DNA from: Saprospiraceae bacterium
GTDB taxonomy: Bacteria; Bacteroidota; Bacteroidia; Chitinophagales; Saprospiraceae
Direction: 5' to 3'
Length of the DNA stretch: 64,000 nucleotides
Assembly: GCA_016715405.1 (NCBI GenBank)
Contig: JADKAE010000012.1
Span: forward strand, 124,001 to 188,000
How positions within the stretch are numbered: the stretch's first letter is position 1; the number at the start of each line of letters is the position of its first letter. The notes below the pieces were generated by a model, which was not told where the DNA came from, ran no database searches, and saw nothing but the letters and a program-made list of their open reading frames with translations. The position numbers and the translations under genes were made by a program. Below are positions 37,701 to 46,373 of the stretch, piece by piece.

Positions 37701-37978
37701 ACGCCTACAAGCACCTCGGAATCGGCAAATTAATAGGTACCCCGACTTTCGGCGCCGTAATTTCAACCGGGGGCTTCAATCTGATGGACGGCTCTTTTGT
37801 ACGCATGCCTTTCCGGGCCTGGTTTGTGAAAGCTACCGGCCAGAACATGGAAAACGGCCCGGCTATTCCCGATTTTATCGTGGAGAACAAGGCCGATTAT
37901 CGCGCGGAAGAAGCCGACCTCCAACTAAAAAAAGCCGTAGACGTGTTACTCGAACAGTTGAATAACGTCAAAGATTAG
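34769..37978 (+). CDS. tricorn-like protease (propeller, PDZ, S41 peptidase)
   Basis: I choose ATG 34769 because it begins a signal peptide (MCIRAFLFVWLGCHVSGLFAQ). A start at 34706 adds 21 residues. Residues 25-640 form TolB/WD40-type propellers with recurring phrases such as 'SPDG..lAF' and 'WSPDGQSIAFQGNRFGNNDI'. Near 690 begins the tricorn core region, then a PDZ domain (WLGIEVTPVNQGVKVERVV, near 757-840). The S41 peptidase domain follows with DVRYNGGGW and the catalytic serine in NQDSYSNAEIF near 970, with GTPTFGAVIS after it. About 1,069 residues. It is exported and degrades peptides, with substrates selected through the propeller pore, as known for tricorn. Confidence 0.92.
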   Translation: MCIRAFLFVWLGCHVSGLFAQPDAKAVMRYPALSPDGATLAFCYQGDIWTVPSSGGKATRLTVHAAYESHPHWSPDGQSIAFQGNRFGNNDIFVMSASGGTPKRLTHFSVNDENPKWDTAGRILFNSRRYYASVERAPEMMTVSSEGGTPYRRSDALGNAPCPSPDGRWLAFEYGSCPANREAYQGPAQRDIWLQDTQTGDLQRLTTFEGQDVQPLWAGPSALYFLSARSGRYNLYRQPIQNGRANGEPVALTRFTDEGIRYFSVSADGAHIVFEKGADLHYLSPTSTSESKLLNIDVKSDERFDPYKIQALSDKATDFSLSPNGKYIAFTVRGEIFITQANKEKRYCVPVSKHAFRDQSPLWLSDSTLLFLSDRNGNKDLYLVKSADESTSDLFRALRLDIQPLTDTPEQESQPVLSPDRKRIAFVKDKGRLVVADIDSKGKMTNQQTLLNGWSTPEGVAWSPDGNWLAYAQDDLDFNKEIYIHAADNKSNPVNVSLHPRVDESPVWSADGSKLAFLSKRNNDNADVWFVWLKKVDWEKTKRDGEDKEDEPVVKKDTSASKPVVIDFDDIYKRLVQVSSLPGNEASAMISKDGHTFYFSTNRGDRQMQAGKRSLMSIKWDGSDLTTILDDKALSMLQWDKDLKNMIALDENGKLTKIEPGIKKADNIPFEAKMVINYAEERKQVFEETWRELNAGFYDPQFHGQDWQALRKKYEPLALASSTTQDFQFFVNEMLGQLNASHMGFTSPNPEELQVEKTGWLGIEVTPVNQGVKVERVVPDSPADRNDSKLYPGDIITAVNAVPVSANVNFYSLLNGTINERTLLEVQNAKGQRRDVVIRPAEALGDQFYDEWVAERRKLVDKWSAGKLGYIHIRGMNWPSFERFERELTASGQGKEGLLIDVRYNGGGWTTDMLMTVLNVQQHSYTIPRGAARDLDKENKQFYANYPFGERLPFPALTKPSAALCNQDSYSNAEIFSHAYKHLGIGKLIGTPTFGAVISTGGFNLMDGSFVRMPFRAWFVKATGQNMENGPAIPDFIVENKADYRAEEADLQLKKAVDVLLEQLNNVKD

Positions 37979-37993
37979 CATGCAAAAAATCTA

Positions 37994-38001
37994 TACCTTT
38001 G
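37994..38001 (+). promoter_or_regulatory. predicted -7 box of the carboxynorspermidine operon
   Basis: TACCTTTG matches TAnnTTTG and lies 35 bases upstream of the start codon at 38037. No TTG stands at the expected distance, so this is a weak call. Confidence 0.3.
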
Positions 38002-38036
38002 CATCGCTTTTTTAACATTCAAAACAAAAAGGTTCC

Positions 38037-39242
38037 ATGTCTAAAGTCTTGATTATTGGCGCTGGTGGAGTAGGGCGCGTGGTTGTCTACAAATGTGCCC
38101 AGCACCCCGACGTTTTTTCTGAAATTTTGCTGGCCAGCCGCACCAAATCGAAATGCGACGCGATAGCCGCTGATGTAAAACGCGATACGGGATATCAGGC
38201 CATTTCCACAGCTGCCGTCGATGCAGAAAATGTGCCCGAACTCACTGCACTGATCCGCGAATTCCAACCGGCAATGGTGATCCATGTGGCTTTACCATAC
38301 CAGGACCTTACTATCATGGATGCCTGCCTCGAAGCCGGCGTCCACTACCTGGATACGGCCAACTACGAGCCTAAAGACGTTGCCAAATTTGAATACAAAT
38401 GGCAGTGGGCCTATCACGACCGGTTTAAAGACGCCGGATTGCTGGCTGTATTGGGCTGTGGTTTTGACCCCGGCGTGACCAGCGTATATACGGCTTACGC
38501 GGTGAAGCACCATTTTGACGAAATCCATTATCTCGATATAGTTGATTGCAATGCAGGTAGCCACGGCAAAGCTTTCGCTACCAATTTTAACCCGGAAATC
38601 AATATCCGTGAAATTACCCAACCCGGCAAATACTACGAAAATGGCCAATGGGTGGAAATTCCGGCACATTCCGTAATGAAACCCCTCAGCTATCCGGGTA
38701 TCGGCCCCAAAAATTCGTACCTGATATACCACGAGGAGCTCGAGTCACTGGTCAAGAATTTTCCCTCACTCAAGCGTGCCCGATTTTGGATGACTTTCGG
38801 CGACGAATACCTCACGCACCTTCGCGTGATCCAGAATATCGGCATGTCGCGCATCGATCCCGTGATGTATAAGGGGGTAGAAGTTATTCCGCTCGAATTT
38901 CTCAAATATGTGCTGCCCGACCCGGGCGAACTGGGAGAAAACTATACCGGGGAAACTTCTATCGGCTGCCGAATCAGGGGTATCAAAGACGGCAAGGAGA
39001 AAACTTATTACGTGTGGAATAATTGCAGCCACCAGGCCGCCTACGAAGAAACCGGCGCGCAGGGCGTATCGTATACTACAGGCGTACCTGCCATGATCGG
39101 CGCTATGATGATGCTAAAAGGAGAGTGGACGGGTAACGGCGTGTTCAATGTGGAGCAATTTAATCCCGATCCATTTATGGCACAACGCAATGTGTGCGGA
39201 TTGCCCTGGCACGAACAGTTTAATATTGACCTGGAATTTTAA
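38037..39242 (+). CDS. carboxynorspermidine/carboxyspermidine synthase (saccharopine dehydrogenase family)
   Basis: A 401-residue NADPH-dependent enzyme that condenses aspartate semialdehyde with a diamine to give carboxy(nor)spermidine. The Rossmann motif is GAGGVG at residues 8-13. LLASRTKSKCDAIA follows at about 33-46, and the saccharopine dehydrogenase-like core has HVALPYQDLTIMDACLEAGV and GCGFDPGVTSVYTAYA. The C-terminus (GVPAMIGAMMMLKGEW) fits the Lys9/CANSDH branch rather than lysine metabolism. The next gene is the matching decarboxylase, so the pair makes spermidine or norspermidine by the non-SAM route. Confidence 0.9.
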   Translation: MSKVLIIGAGGVGRVVVYKCAQHPDVFSEILLASRTKSKCDAIAADVKRDTGYQAISTAAVDAENVPELTALIREFQPAMVIHVALPYQDLTIMDACLEAGVHYLDTANYEPKDVAKFEYKWQWAYHDRFKDAGLLAVLGCGFDPGVTSVYTAYAVKHHFDEIHYLDIVDCNAGSHGKAFATNFNPEINIREITQPGKYYENGQWVEIPAHSVMKPLSYPGIGPKNSYLIYHEELESLVKNFPSLKRARFWMTFGDEYLTHLRVIQNIGMSRIDPVMYKGVEVIPLEFLKYVLPDPGELGENYTGETSIGCRIRGIKDGKEKTYYVWNNCSHQAAYEETGAQGVSYTTGVPAMIGAMMMLKGEWTGNGVFNVEQFNPDPFMAQRNVCGLPWHEQFNIDLEF

Positions 39243-39262
39243 GCCGAACGGGTTTGGTTTTT

Positions 39263-39272
39263 GGGGGGGGGG
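39263..39272 (+). repeat. run of ten G residues
   Basis: A 10-base G tract lies in the 78-base gap between the carboxynorspermidine synthase and decarboxylase genes, 48 bases before the decarboxylase start. Tracts of this length are prone to slippage in cells and in sequencing. It lies within no reading frame I support. Confidence 0.6.
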
Positions 39273-39320
39273 TGTTGCCCGGGTTTTTGGCTTTTTGTTT
39301 TAGGTTATAAAGCGCATACT

Positions 39321-40461
39321 ATGCCTATCGATTTTCAGCAAGTGCCTTCGCCCGCCTATGTGTTGGAACAGGACCGACTGATCAAAAACCTGGAATTGAT
39401 CAAACGGGTACAGGATGAAGCAGGAGTTTCTGTCATATTGGCGCTCAAAGGTTTTGCTATGTGGCGCGTTTTTCCGCTGGTGCACCAATACCTCAGCGGG
39501 GCCCGGCGAGTTCGCTATATGAAGCCCGGCTTATTTACGAAGAAATGGGCTGCAAGGCCCATACCTATGCTCCTGCTTATCTGCCCGGCGATTTTGAAGA
39601 AATTATGCGCTATAGCAGCCATATTACTTTCAATTCTTTGACTCAATATCAGCGCTATGCCAGGCAACTGGAGGAGAGCGCAATTTCAGCAGGATTGCGG
39701 GTTAATCCGGAATATTCAGAGGTAGAAGTAGACTTATACAACCCCGCTGCTCCCGGTTCAAGGCTGGGGGAGCTGAGCCAGGCGCTGGAGGGGGGCCTTC
39801 CCGATGGCATCGAAGGACTTCACTTCCATACGCTTTGTGAATCTTCATCTTTTGACCTGGAAAAAGTCCTAGCTGCATTTGAAGCAAAATTCAGCCGGTA
39901 TTTCACCCAACTGAAATGGGTGAATTTTGGCGGGGGCCACCTGATGACCCGAAAAGGTTACGATACCGACCACTTAATTGCACTGCTGAAGTCCTTTCGC
40001 CGGCGTTATCCCCATCTTGAAGTCATTCTCGAACCGGGAAGCGCTATAGCCTGGGAAACCGGCGTGTTGGTCTCTACTGTTCTGGATATAGTGGACAACC
40101 ATGGGGTTAAAACCGCTATCCTCAACGTATCTTTTACCGCTCATATGCCCGATACCCTCGAAATGCCCTATCGGCCCCGGATCACTGGAGCAGATGCCGT
40201 TCCTCAAGCAGGAAAACCCTGCTATCGGATGGGAGGGTATCTTGCCTGGCAGGTGATTATATGACGGAGTATTCTTTTGACCGCGAATTAGCCGTAGTCG
40301 ACCTGATCGTGCTCGAAGATATGATCCACTACACAATGGTCAAAACGAGTATGTTTAACGGTGTAAAACACCCCGATATCTGCATCTGGCATGAAGAGGA
40401 AGGTACACTGGAGCTTGTTCGAAGTTTTACTTATGAAGATTATAAGGGGCGTTTGTCCTGA
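39321..40461 (+). CDS. nspC: carboxynorspermidine decarboxylase (two frameshifts)
   Basis: NspC is a PLP-dependent alanine racemase-fold decarboxylase that converts carboxyspermidine to spermidine. The start at ATG 39321 gives MPIDFQQVPSPAYVLEQD, and the PLP lysine is K43 in VILALKGFAMW. One lost C at 39502-39504 is needed to reach ASSLYEARLIYEEMG. Then follow HFHTLCESSSFDLEKVL, WVNFGGGHLMTRKGYD and LEPGSAIAW. A lost G at 40235-40237 restores the family's hallmark SCLAGDYMTEYSF, which continues to 40461. Reconstructed length is about 380 residues. prmC begins six bases later, so the three genes are one operon. Confidence 0.92.
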
Positions 40462-40467
40462 GTAAAA

Positions 40468-41310
40468 ATGATTGCAGAATCGATATTTCAACAATTGGTT
40501 GCGGATCTGCTCGCTGTTTACGAGGAGCGGGAAGCACGCAATATTGCCGTAATTGTCTTTGAAGACGCACTCGGACTAAAGCCATCTCAATTTCAAGCCC
40601 TACTTTCTGTCGATCAGCAGCAACTGTTACAAGATATTGCACGCCGTCTTCTACACCATGAGCCCTTGCAATATATTTTGGGCCGGGCTGATTTTTATGG
40701 TTTAAAATTCACTGTCAATCCGGCTGTATTAATACCCCGGCAAGAGACGGAAGAACTTGTGTATTGGATCGTTAACACGCTGGGCAACAAGGCTGCAGGC
40801 ATTCTCGATATCGGCACAGGTAGCGGCTGCATTGCTATTGCACTCAAAAAATCGCTGCCGACGGCACGGGTTACCGGACTGGATATCAGCGGGGAGGCTA
40901 TTGAAATTGCCAAATCAAATGCCGAGCTTAATCATACACAGGTCGATTGGATTAAATGCGACATAAGGAGCGAGCAGGATTGGCATACAATTCCCCCTTA
41001 CGACGCAATTGTAAGCAATCCGCCCTACATAATTGAAAATGAATCTGATATGATGCCAGAGCGGGTGAAGTCTCACGAACCTCACCTTGCACTGTTTGTC
41101 GAATCTAATGAACCCTTGTTTTTTTACGATAAAATAGCCCGTTTTGCCCTGCAACATCTTCGTCCTTCCGGTTGGTTGTTTTTTGAATGCAGTGAATTTC
41201 ATGCCCAAGCAGTTGTACAGTTACTATCGCAATTGGGTTTCAGAGATATCACTTTGCAGCAAGATCTACAAGGTAAAGACCGTATGGTCAGGGCTGTGCT
41301 TCCTGAATAA
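40468..41310 (+). CDS. prmC: peptide chain release factor N5-glutamine methyltransferase
   Basis: PrmC methylates the glutamine of the GGQ motif in release factors. The 280-residue protein has the N-terminal substrate-binding helical domain (residues 1-80, with RRLLHHEPLQYILGRADFYG). The SAM-binding motif ILDIGTGSGCIAIALKK and the catalytic NPPYI at residues 184-188 follow. Length is normal. It is the last gene of the nspC operon and overlaps mqnB tail to tail by 23 bases. Confidence 0.95.
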   Translation: MIAESIFQQLVADLLAVYEEREARNIAVIVFEDALGLKPSQFQALLSVDQQQLLQDIARRLLHHEPLQYILGRADFYGLKFTVNPAVLIPRQETEELVYWIVNTLGNKAAGILDIGTGSGCIAIALKKSLPTARVTGLDISGEAIEIAKSNAELNHTQVDWIKCDIRSEQDWHTIPPYDAIVSNPPYIIENESDMMPERVKSHEPHLALFVESNEPLFFYDKIARFALQHLRPSGWLFFECSEFHAQAVVQLLSQLGFRDITLQQDLQGKDRMVRAVLPE

Positions 41311-41968
41311 GCTCGATAAGTTTGGCGTTTAAAACCTGCACAGCCAAAGGGATATTCCACTTCGACCTGTCGCGGGGTTCGACATAATTAGAAAGGGAGC
41401 GAATTTGCATAAAGGGTTGCCCTGCTGACAAACAAGCGTAGAAGAAAGCCGCTCCTTCCATCGTTTCAATATCTGTATCGTAGTGTATCAACATTTCGGT
41501 GATGCTTGGCAAATATCCGTGCACTTTGTTTACGCTGAGCCCTTTGACCAAAGGCAGTCCTATTGTTCCAGCATGAGGATTTATCAGTTCCCCTCCCAGA
41601 AAGGGCGGCATATCGGGAGGAATAAGCCCCATTTCATGTATATCGATAAACGATCCGGTAGCGGTCTCTGCACCGGTATCGCCAAAACATTCGCTGCTTA
41701 CTTCTACCACCTCGCCTATAGTCAAATTGCGTTTGATGGCGCCGGCTATCCCTGCATTTATTGCCCAATCGAAAGACTGCCGGGCCAATACGAAGCCCAA
41801 ATGGTAAGCTGTTTGAGTAAGCCCGACTCCTGTAATTAATATGGTTATATTTTTATCACCAAAAACATAATTCATTTCATCCAGGCGGGTAGCCTTTTCC
41901 GATAAATAGGCAGTAAAAGGCTGTATTTCAGTCGCCGTAGCGGCAACGACCAACCAATTAGTATTCAT
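41288..41968 (-). CDS. mqnB: futalosine hydrolase
   Basis: MqnB removes adenine or hypoxanthine from (aminodeoxy)futalosine in the alternative menaquinone pathway. The 226-residue protein has the nucleoside phosphorylase/MTAN fold: ILITGVGLTQTAYHLG near 50, INAGIAGAIKRNLTIGEVV near 90, and the nucleoside-site segment DIETMEGAAFFYACL near 170. RSLSNYVEPRDRSKWNI, as in MqnB rather than Pfs, follows near 197-213. It implies menaquinone synthesis through futalosine in this organism. Its start codon overlaps the stop of the barrel-protein gene upstream (41965-41968). Confidence 0.9.
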   Translation of the reverse strand: MNTNWLVVAATATEIQPFTAYLSEKATRLDEMNYVFGDKNITILITGVGLTQTAYHLGFVLARQSFDWAINAGIAGAIKRNLTIGEVVEVSSECFGDTGAETATGSFIDIHEMGLIPPDMPPFLGGELINPHAGTIGLPLVKGLSVNKVHGYLPSITEMLIHYDTDIETMEGAAFFYACLSAGQPFMQIRSLSNYVEPRDRSKWNIPLAVQVLNAKLIELIQEAQP

Positions 41969-42786
41969 AGTTTACTTTTTTGAAAATTAAAACCTGCACT
42001 GGGTGTAAATCCCAATATTTGGTGGTAGGCCGCCGCTATATCGAGGCGAAGCGATTTAAAAAGTTGCAACCCCACGCCGAAGCGAGGCGACAGCGGGGCA
42101 GTCGACAAACCCAGCCGGGCCTGAAAACCGGCAGTCGGGCTATACTCGAGCCCCCAGATCGTTCGTACCGGATAACCGATGTCTTTTTCGACTTCTCCAT
42201 ATAGTGATACCTTCTCCGAAGGCTGATAGTGACATCCCAGTCGCATTAAGGTGGGTAGGTAGTCGTTTTCCGACCAGGCGATGCGCAAGGGATTGCTCAC
42301 ATGGAAACCTATCCTGAGCTGCCTGGAAACTACACTGATCAGTCCCAGTTCAAAAGTGTACGCCGTCCTTTGTCCATAACCGCTAATTGCCGCATGCAGG
42401 AGGCTTATTTCTGCGCCGATGGCGAGGTGTTTTAGCAGGTTTCGGGCGTAAGCGATTCCCAGTTTTTGTTCGTTGAATGGTTGAAACCCAAAATAGTGGA
42501 TGACAGCACCAAAAACCCCGGCTGATGTGGGCAGGGCAACCGCTAGTGCTGCCGACTGAATGTCGCCGATCAGAAATTTTTGCTCGGCAAACGCAATAGC
42601 GCTCAGGCTGGTTACGCCGGACAATCCCGCCTGGTTGGAAAAGGCACTGTGTACATCTGAAAAGGTAACACCGGCGCCGCCCAGCGCAGCAGCCCGGGCA
42701 TCGGGAGGGTAAAAAGTGTTATGCTGGCAGAGGCCCAGACCAGGCAAGGCCCAGCAGGCAATTTTCAAAAGGTATTTAGGGCACAT
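41965..42786 (-). CDS. PorV/PorQ-like outer-membrane beta-barrel protein
   Basis: The 273-residue exported protein has a signal peptide (residues 1-20, ending GLGLCQ). It then has the FadL/PorV-like opening YPPDARAAALGGAGVTFSD, followed by FSNQAGLSG. The rest alternates in the style of a 14-stranded barrel (YARNLLKHLAIGAEISLLHA, LRIGFHVSNPLRIAW, GFQARLGLSTAPL). PorV is the T9SS shuttle protein, and PorQ-like paralogues share this start. I cannot tell which this is, and the short length favours a paralogue. It is translationally coupled to mqnB downstream. Confidence 0.78.
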   Translation of the reverse strand: MCPKYLLKIACWALPGLGLCQHNTFYPPDARAAALGGAGVTFSDVHSAFSNQAGLSGVTSLSAIAFAEQKFLIGDIQSAALAVALPTSAGVFGAVIHYFGFQPFNEQKLGIAYARNLLKHLAIGAEISLLHAAISGYGQRTAYTFELGLISVVSRQLRIGFHVSNPLRIAWSENDYLPTLMRLGCHYQPSEKVSLYGEVEKDIGYPVRTIWGLEYSPTAGFQARLGLSTAPLSPRFGVGLQLFKSLRLDIAAAYHQILGFTPSAGFNFQKSKL

Positions 42787-42802
42787 ATGCTATGGATTTT
42801 AA

Positions 42803-43984
42803 TTACACATCGACTGAATTGTTTTGTACGATCTGTTCATAAAACTCACCGGCTGCCGTCATCGTCCGTTCTTTGGTAAATACGTTTACATGCACCAGCC
42901 CAAAGCGATACGTGGGCCCCAAATGCCATTCGAAATTATCCCAGGTGCTCCAATGGATATAGCCACGCAAATTAACACCGTCTTTTATGGCCTGGTGGCA
43001 TATTTTTAAGTAATCCCGAATGCATTGGATACGCCGGTGCGGGTCATCGGTGCAAATGCCGTTTTCTGTGATGACGATAGGTTTTTTGTACTTTTTGTGA
43101 AATTGACGAAGAATACGGGCCAACCCTTCGGGTCTGTATCCCCACATATTATCATGTGGAATGCCCATTTTCGACAATTTACCGGGATGGTCAAGCTCTG
43201 TAATGGGCTTTGGGTTAAAAGGCACATACGCATAATAGCTTAAGCCCCAGTAATCCAGTTTTTTGCTAAAGGGTTTGGCTGCTTTTTGATGGAACCACCA
43301 ATCGGTAAACGCGGCGGGCAATCGCCCCCAGGAATTTGCAGCATCAAACCAGGCCGTGTTGAGGGATATACCTACCGGAATGTTGGGGTAATGGGTTTTG
43401 ATCATTTCATACACCACTTCGTGGGCGATCCCCATGTGCAAAAGCACTTTGTTGGCTTCCACCCAGGAACGGTGGTAAGGCGGAAAATTACCCAGCATAT
43501 AAGCATTCATGGCATATACGTTGGGCTCATTAAAGGTATTCCAGTTAAAAACGTACGGACCAAAATGCGTGATACATTGCCGGGCGTAATCTACAAATGC
43601 GCCGACATTTTCTTCTACAAGCCAGCCTCCTGCCTGCTCAAACCAAAGGGGATTGGTGAAATGGTGAATGACAAACATGACCTTCACCCCGCGCTCGTTC
43701 ATTTTTGTGAAAAAGCGTTGATATTCGTCGATTACGGCCTCGTTAAAAGCCTTATAAGGGGCTTCCTGCAATCGGGCCCAGTCCACACTACAGCGATATA
43801 CATTGCCAAGCCGGCAAATGTACTCCAAGTCTTCGTCTCTTCGCCTTTCGTGGTCGGTTGTACGGTCCAACAGATAACCATCGCGCGCACGCACTCCTTT
43901 CCAGTTGTGATCGCCGGCTGTTTCTACCTGCGTAGCAGCCGTAGAAGTGCCCCAAAAGAAGTGATCCGGAAATTGCAGTTGCAT
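42803..43984 (-). CDS. glycoside hydrolase family 1 protein (beta-glucosidase-like)
   Basis: The 393-residue GH1 enzyme opens with FPDHFFWGTSTAATQVE. The acid/base glutamate is E153 in NTFNEPNVY and the nucleophile is E307 in IVITENGI. Further GH1 landmarks are SVDWARLQEAP, DYWGLSYYAYV and HWSTWDNFEWHLG. No signal peptide is present, so it acts in the cytoplasm on imported beta-linked sugars. At 393 residues it is shorter than the typical 440-470, but all catalytic parts are present. No sugar transporter or regulator is adjacent. Confidence 0.93.
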   Translation of the reverse strand: MQLQFPDHFFWGTSTAATQVETAGDHNWKGVRARDGYLLDRTTDHERRRDEDLEYICRLGNVYRCSVDWARLQEAPYKAFNEAVIDEYQRFFTKMNERGVKVMFVIHHFTNPLWFEQAGGWLVEENVGAFVDYARQCITHFGPYVFNWNTFNEPNVYAMNAYMLGNFPPYHRSWVEANKVLLHMGIAHEVVYEMIKTHYPNIPVGISLNTAWFDAANSWGRLPAAFTDWWFHQKAAKPFSKKLDYWGLSYYAYVPFNPKPITELDHPGKLSKMGIPHDNMWGYRPEGLARILRQFHKKYKKPIVITENGICTDDPHRRIQCIRDYLKICHQAIKDGVNLRGYIHWSTWDNFEWHLGPTYRFGLVHVNVFTKERTMTAAGEFYEQIVQNNSVDV

Positions 43985-44061
43985 GACCCTGTTATTTGCT
44001 GGTCAAAATAGGGGTTTCTAGGCAAACCGGTCATAAAATGGGGCATGGTATTTTTTACAAA

Positions 44062-45148
44062 TTATTCCTCCCAATCAGCTATGAAGAGATTAGTGTCGCG
44101 CCCTCCCTTGTTATTGCGGTTGGAAGCAAAAACCAGCTTTTTTCCGTTGGGCGAAAACATGGGGAATGCATCGAATACCGTATCAAAAGTGATTTGTTCC
44201 AATCCCGTGCCATCAATGTTTATGGCAAACAAGTTGAATTGCCGCCCGCTTTTGCTGTGGTGGTTTGTTGAGAAGATGATTTTTTTACCGGAAGGATGGA
44301 AAAAGGCGCCCAATTAGCTCCCCCCAGGCTGGTGATCTGCTTTATGTCGCTACCATCGGCGTTGCAGGTGTATATCTCCATCAGGGTGGGCTGAACAAGT
44401 CCCTGAGACAAAAGGTCTTTGTAAGTACTTACTTCTTCGGGTGTGCGGGGTCGCGATGCCCTGAAAACCAGCTTTTTGCTGTCAGGTGAAAAGAATGCGC
44501 CGCCATCGTATCCCAGTTCATTGGTGATTTGCTTTACGTCAGAGCCGTCGATATTCATAGTGTATAATTCGAGGTCGCCCGTGCGCATTGAAGTAAACAC
44601 GATTTTTTTACCATCGGGCGATAGGGTAGCTTCCGCATCGTACCCAGGCGCGCTGGTGAGTTGCTTTTTGATATTGCCCTTGAGATCGGCTACGAAAATG
44701 TCAAAGTCAGAGAAAATCCCCCATACGTATTTGCCGTTGACAACCCTGGGAACTTCCGGACAAGCTTCTGAACCCAAATGGGTGGAGGCATACAGTATTT
44801 GTTTGTCTCCCGGCATATAATAAGCACAGGTAGTACGGCCTTTGCCGGTGCTCACCATAGGCGGCATAGCTGACTTATACCCGTCGATAGGCATGTAAAG
44901 ATCTGGTCGCAAGGCACATTCCATTTTTCGTTGGTGGCCTGAAAAGTCAAAAATTTGCCGTTGAAGCTGAAATATGCTTCTGCATTGTCGCCGCCAAATG
45001 TCAGCTGACGAATGTTCGTTAAGTGCTTTTCCGGCGCGTAACGAAGGGTGTCGGCGCTTGGTGAAGCAGACGTATAGGCATTGTTTTGTGGCGTTTTACA
45101 GGCCAACAAGCTAATGAACAGAGCAATTGCGGGAACCAGGACTTTCAT
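44062..45148 (-). CDS. TolB-like beta-propeller lipoprotein (two frameshifts)
   Basis: The N-terminus at 45148 has a lipobox LLAC with the cysteine at residue 17. The propeller begins with NIRQLTFGGDNAEAYFSFNG. A lost T (44897-44899) joins CDQIFYMPIDGYKSAMP, and a lost base at the A run 44300-44304 joins NWAPFFHPSGKKIIFSTNHH. TolB-type blades recur with 'SPDGKKIVF', 'NIDGSDVKQIT' and 'SPNGKKLVFASNRN'. The end is DTNLFIADWEE at 44062. The restored protein has about 362 residues. It probably lies in the periplasm on a lipid anchor and binds a partner protein. No protease domain follows. Confidence 0.82.
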
Positions 45149-45235
45149 GTTTTATTAATTTTGGGGCGAAATTAAGCCTAATTCCCTTTAGGCAAAAACC
45201 TGTTGTATCATCTGCGTGTAAAAACTACACTCGTT

Positions 45236-46315
45236 TTATTGTCCTGGATCGGCAGATTCATTGACATCACCGATTTTTATGGCCCGGAAATGAAAAGGCG
45301 GCAGACTGGATGTTCGAAATTTAATCGCTGCATTTAGCGTATTGTATATTTCTGGATAAGGATGTTCGGGATTAATAAATGTATAAGCGGCATTGTAAAA
45401 GAACCAGGACTCTTGTTGACTTAGACTGTCCTGTACGCTCAGTACCAATTTGCGCAATTCAACGATGTCCTGCGTGGATATACCTCCCGATTTATTTGCA
45501 TCGGCAGCAAGCAAACGCGTGGGTTGCGCTATTATCTGCAGGGCAAGCACGTGTTTCCTGATCTCTATCATGTCGAAAGTGGTGACCCCATTCACGAAAT
45601 TGTAGTTTTTACTTGCCGACAAATAGTAATCCAACCGGGGCTCCAGCATGGCAGTAAATTCAAACTGTCCAGCACTATTGGTCGTATCCACATATTGTTC
45701 TAATCCGCTTACAGATACGGCTACCCCCGCAACACCTACGTTTTGTGTGTTTTGACCGTTCCGCTGATAGTATAAGGAATTGGAGGTTTTTCAGCCCCAG
45801 TGCTCCTTATGGCAACATCTACAGAATCAAGGGTAGCCACAAAGCTAATCCCGCGAGGATCAAAAATGACACTGCGATCAGGGGCTATTACTGCAAAAGT
45901 GGGCGTGCCCGTAAAGCTGCCGAACATGCCGTTCAGATAAGGCTGCGAAGCAGTGATGCTTCCGCCGTTTACACCGGCGCCAGGAAAAGTATGGCCTTTT
46001 GCAGCTTTATAAAGTGCCACATCGTTGTTGTCGTCAAAATTCATGATGCTGAGACTGATGAACTCCACATCGTGGGCGCCGCCTCCCCATTCCTGGTAAA
46101 ACGGCTCCATCAGCGGGCGCCATGGCGTTACAGGGCGGACAGGTTGTAAAGAAAAACTTGATGACTACCGTTTTACCCTGGTCCAGGTAATCGGTGTACA
46201 AGTTGTGTGACTGCCCGTCGGAATCTGTAAGGGTAAAATTCGGCGCCGGCTGGGATTTGAGCGCCGTTGATGCAAAAAGGAATAAACCAATTGCCAAGTG
46301 TAGTTGTCTTTTCAT
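45236..46315 (-). CDS. secreted redoxin-dockerin fusion protein (two frameshifts)
   Basis: It starts at ATG 46315 with a signal peptide (MKRQLHLAIGLFLFASTALKS). A TlpA/redoxin-type thioredoxin domain follows (PNFTLTDSDGQSHNLY, FFTTCPPCNAMAP with the CPPC redox pair). A break near 46115 gives APLMEPFYQEWGG, leading to FTGTPTFAVIAPD. A lost A at 45741-45744 joins a carboxypeptidase regulatory-like domain (VGVAGVAVSVSGLEQYVDTT) to a dockerin-like pair: GVTTFDMIEIRKHVLAL and ADANKSGGISTQDIVELRK. The end is IKIGDVNESADPGQ, with no sorting domain. Calcium-binding positions of a dockerin loop (DxNxSG) are evident. It perhaps couples extracellular redox chemistry to a surface complex. Confidence 0.8.
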
Positions 46316-46373
46316 AGGAATGTAGTTTGTTTTGTAAAAATACAAACATATCTCAACAAATCAGCAGCTTGCC

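Noticed and set aside
38037..39242. Lysine-pathway saccharopine dehydrogenase
   Set aside because: The adjacent nspC decarboxylase and the C-terminal pattern indicate carboxy(nor)spermidine synthesis instead.
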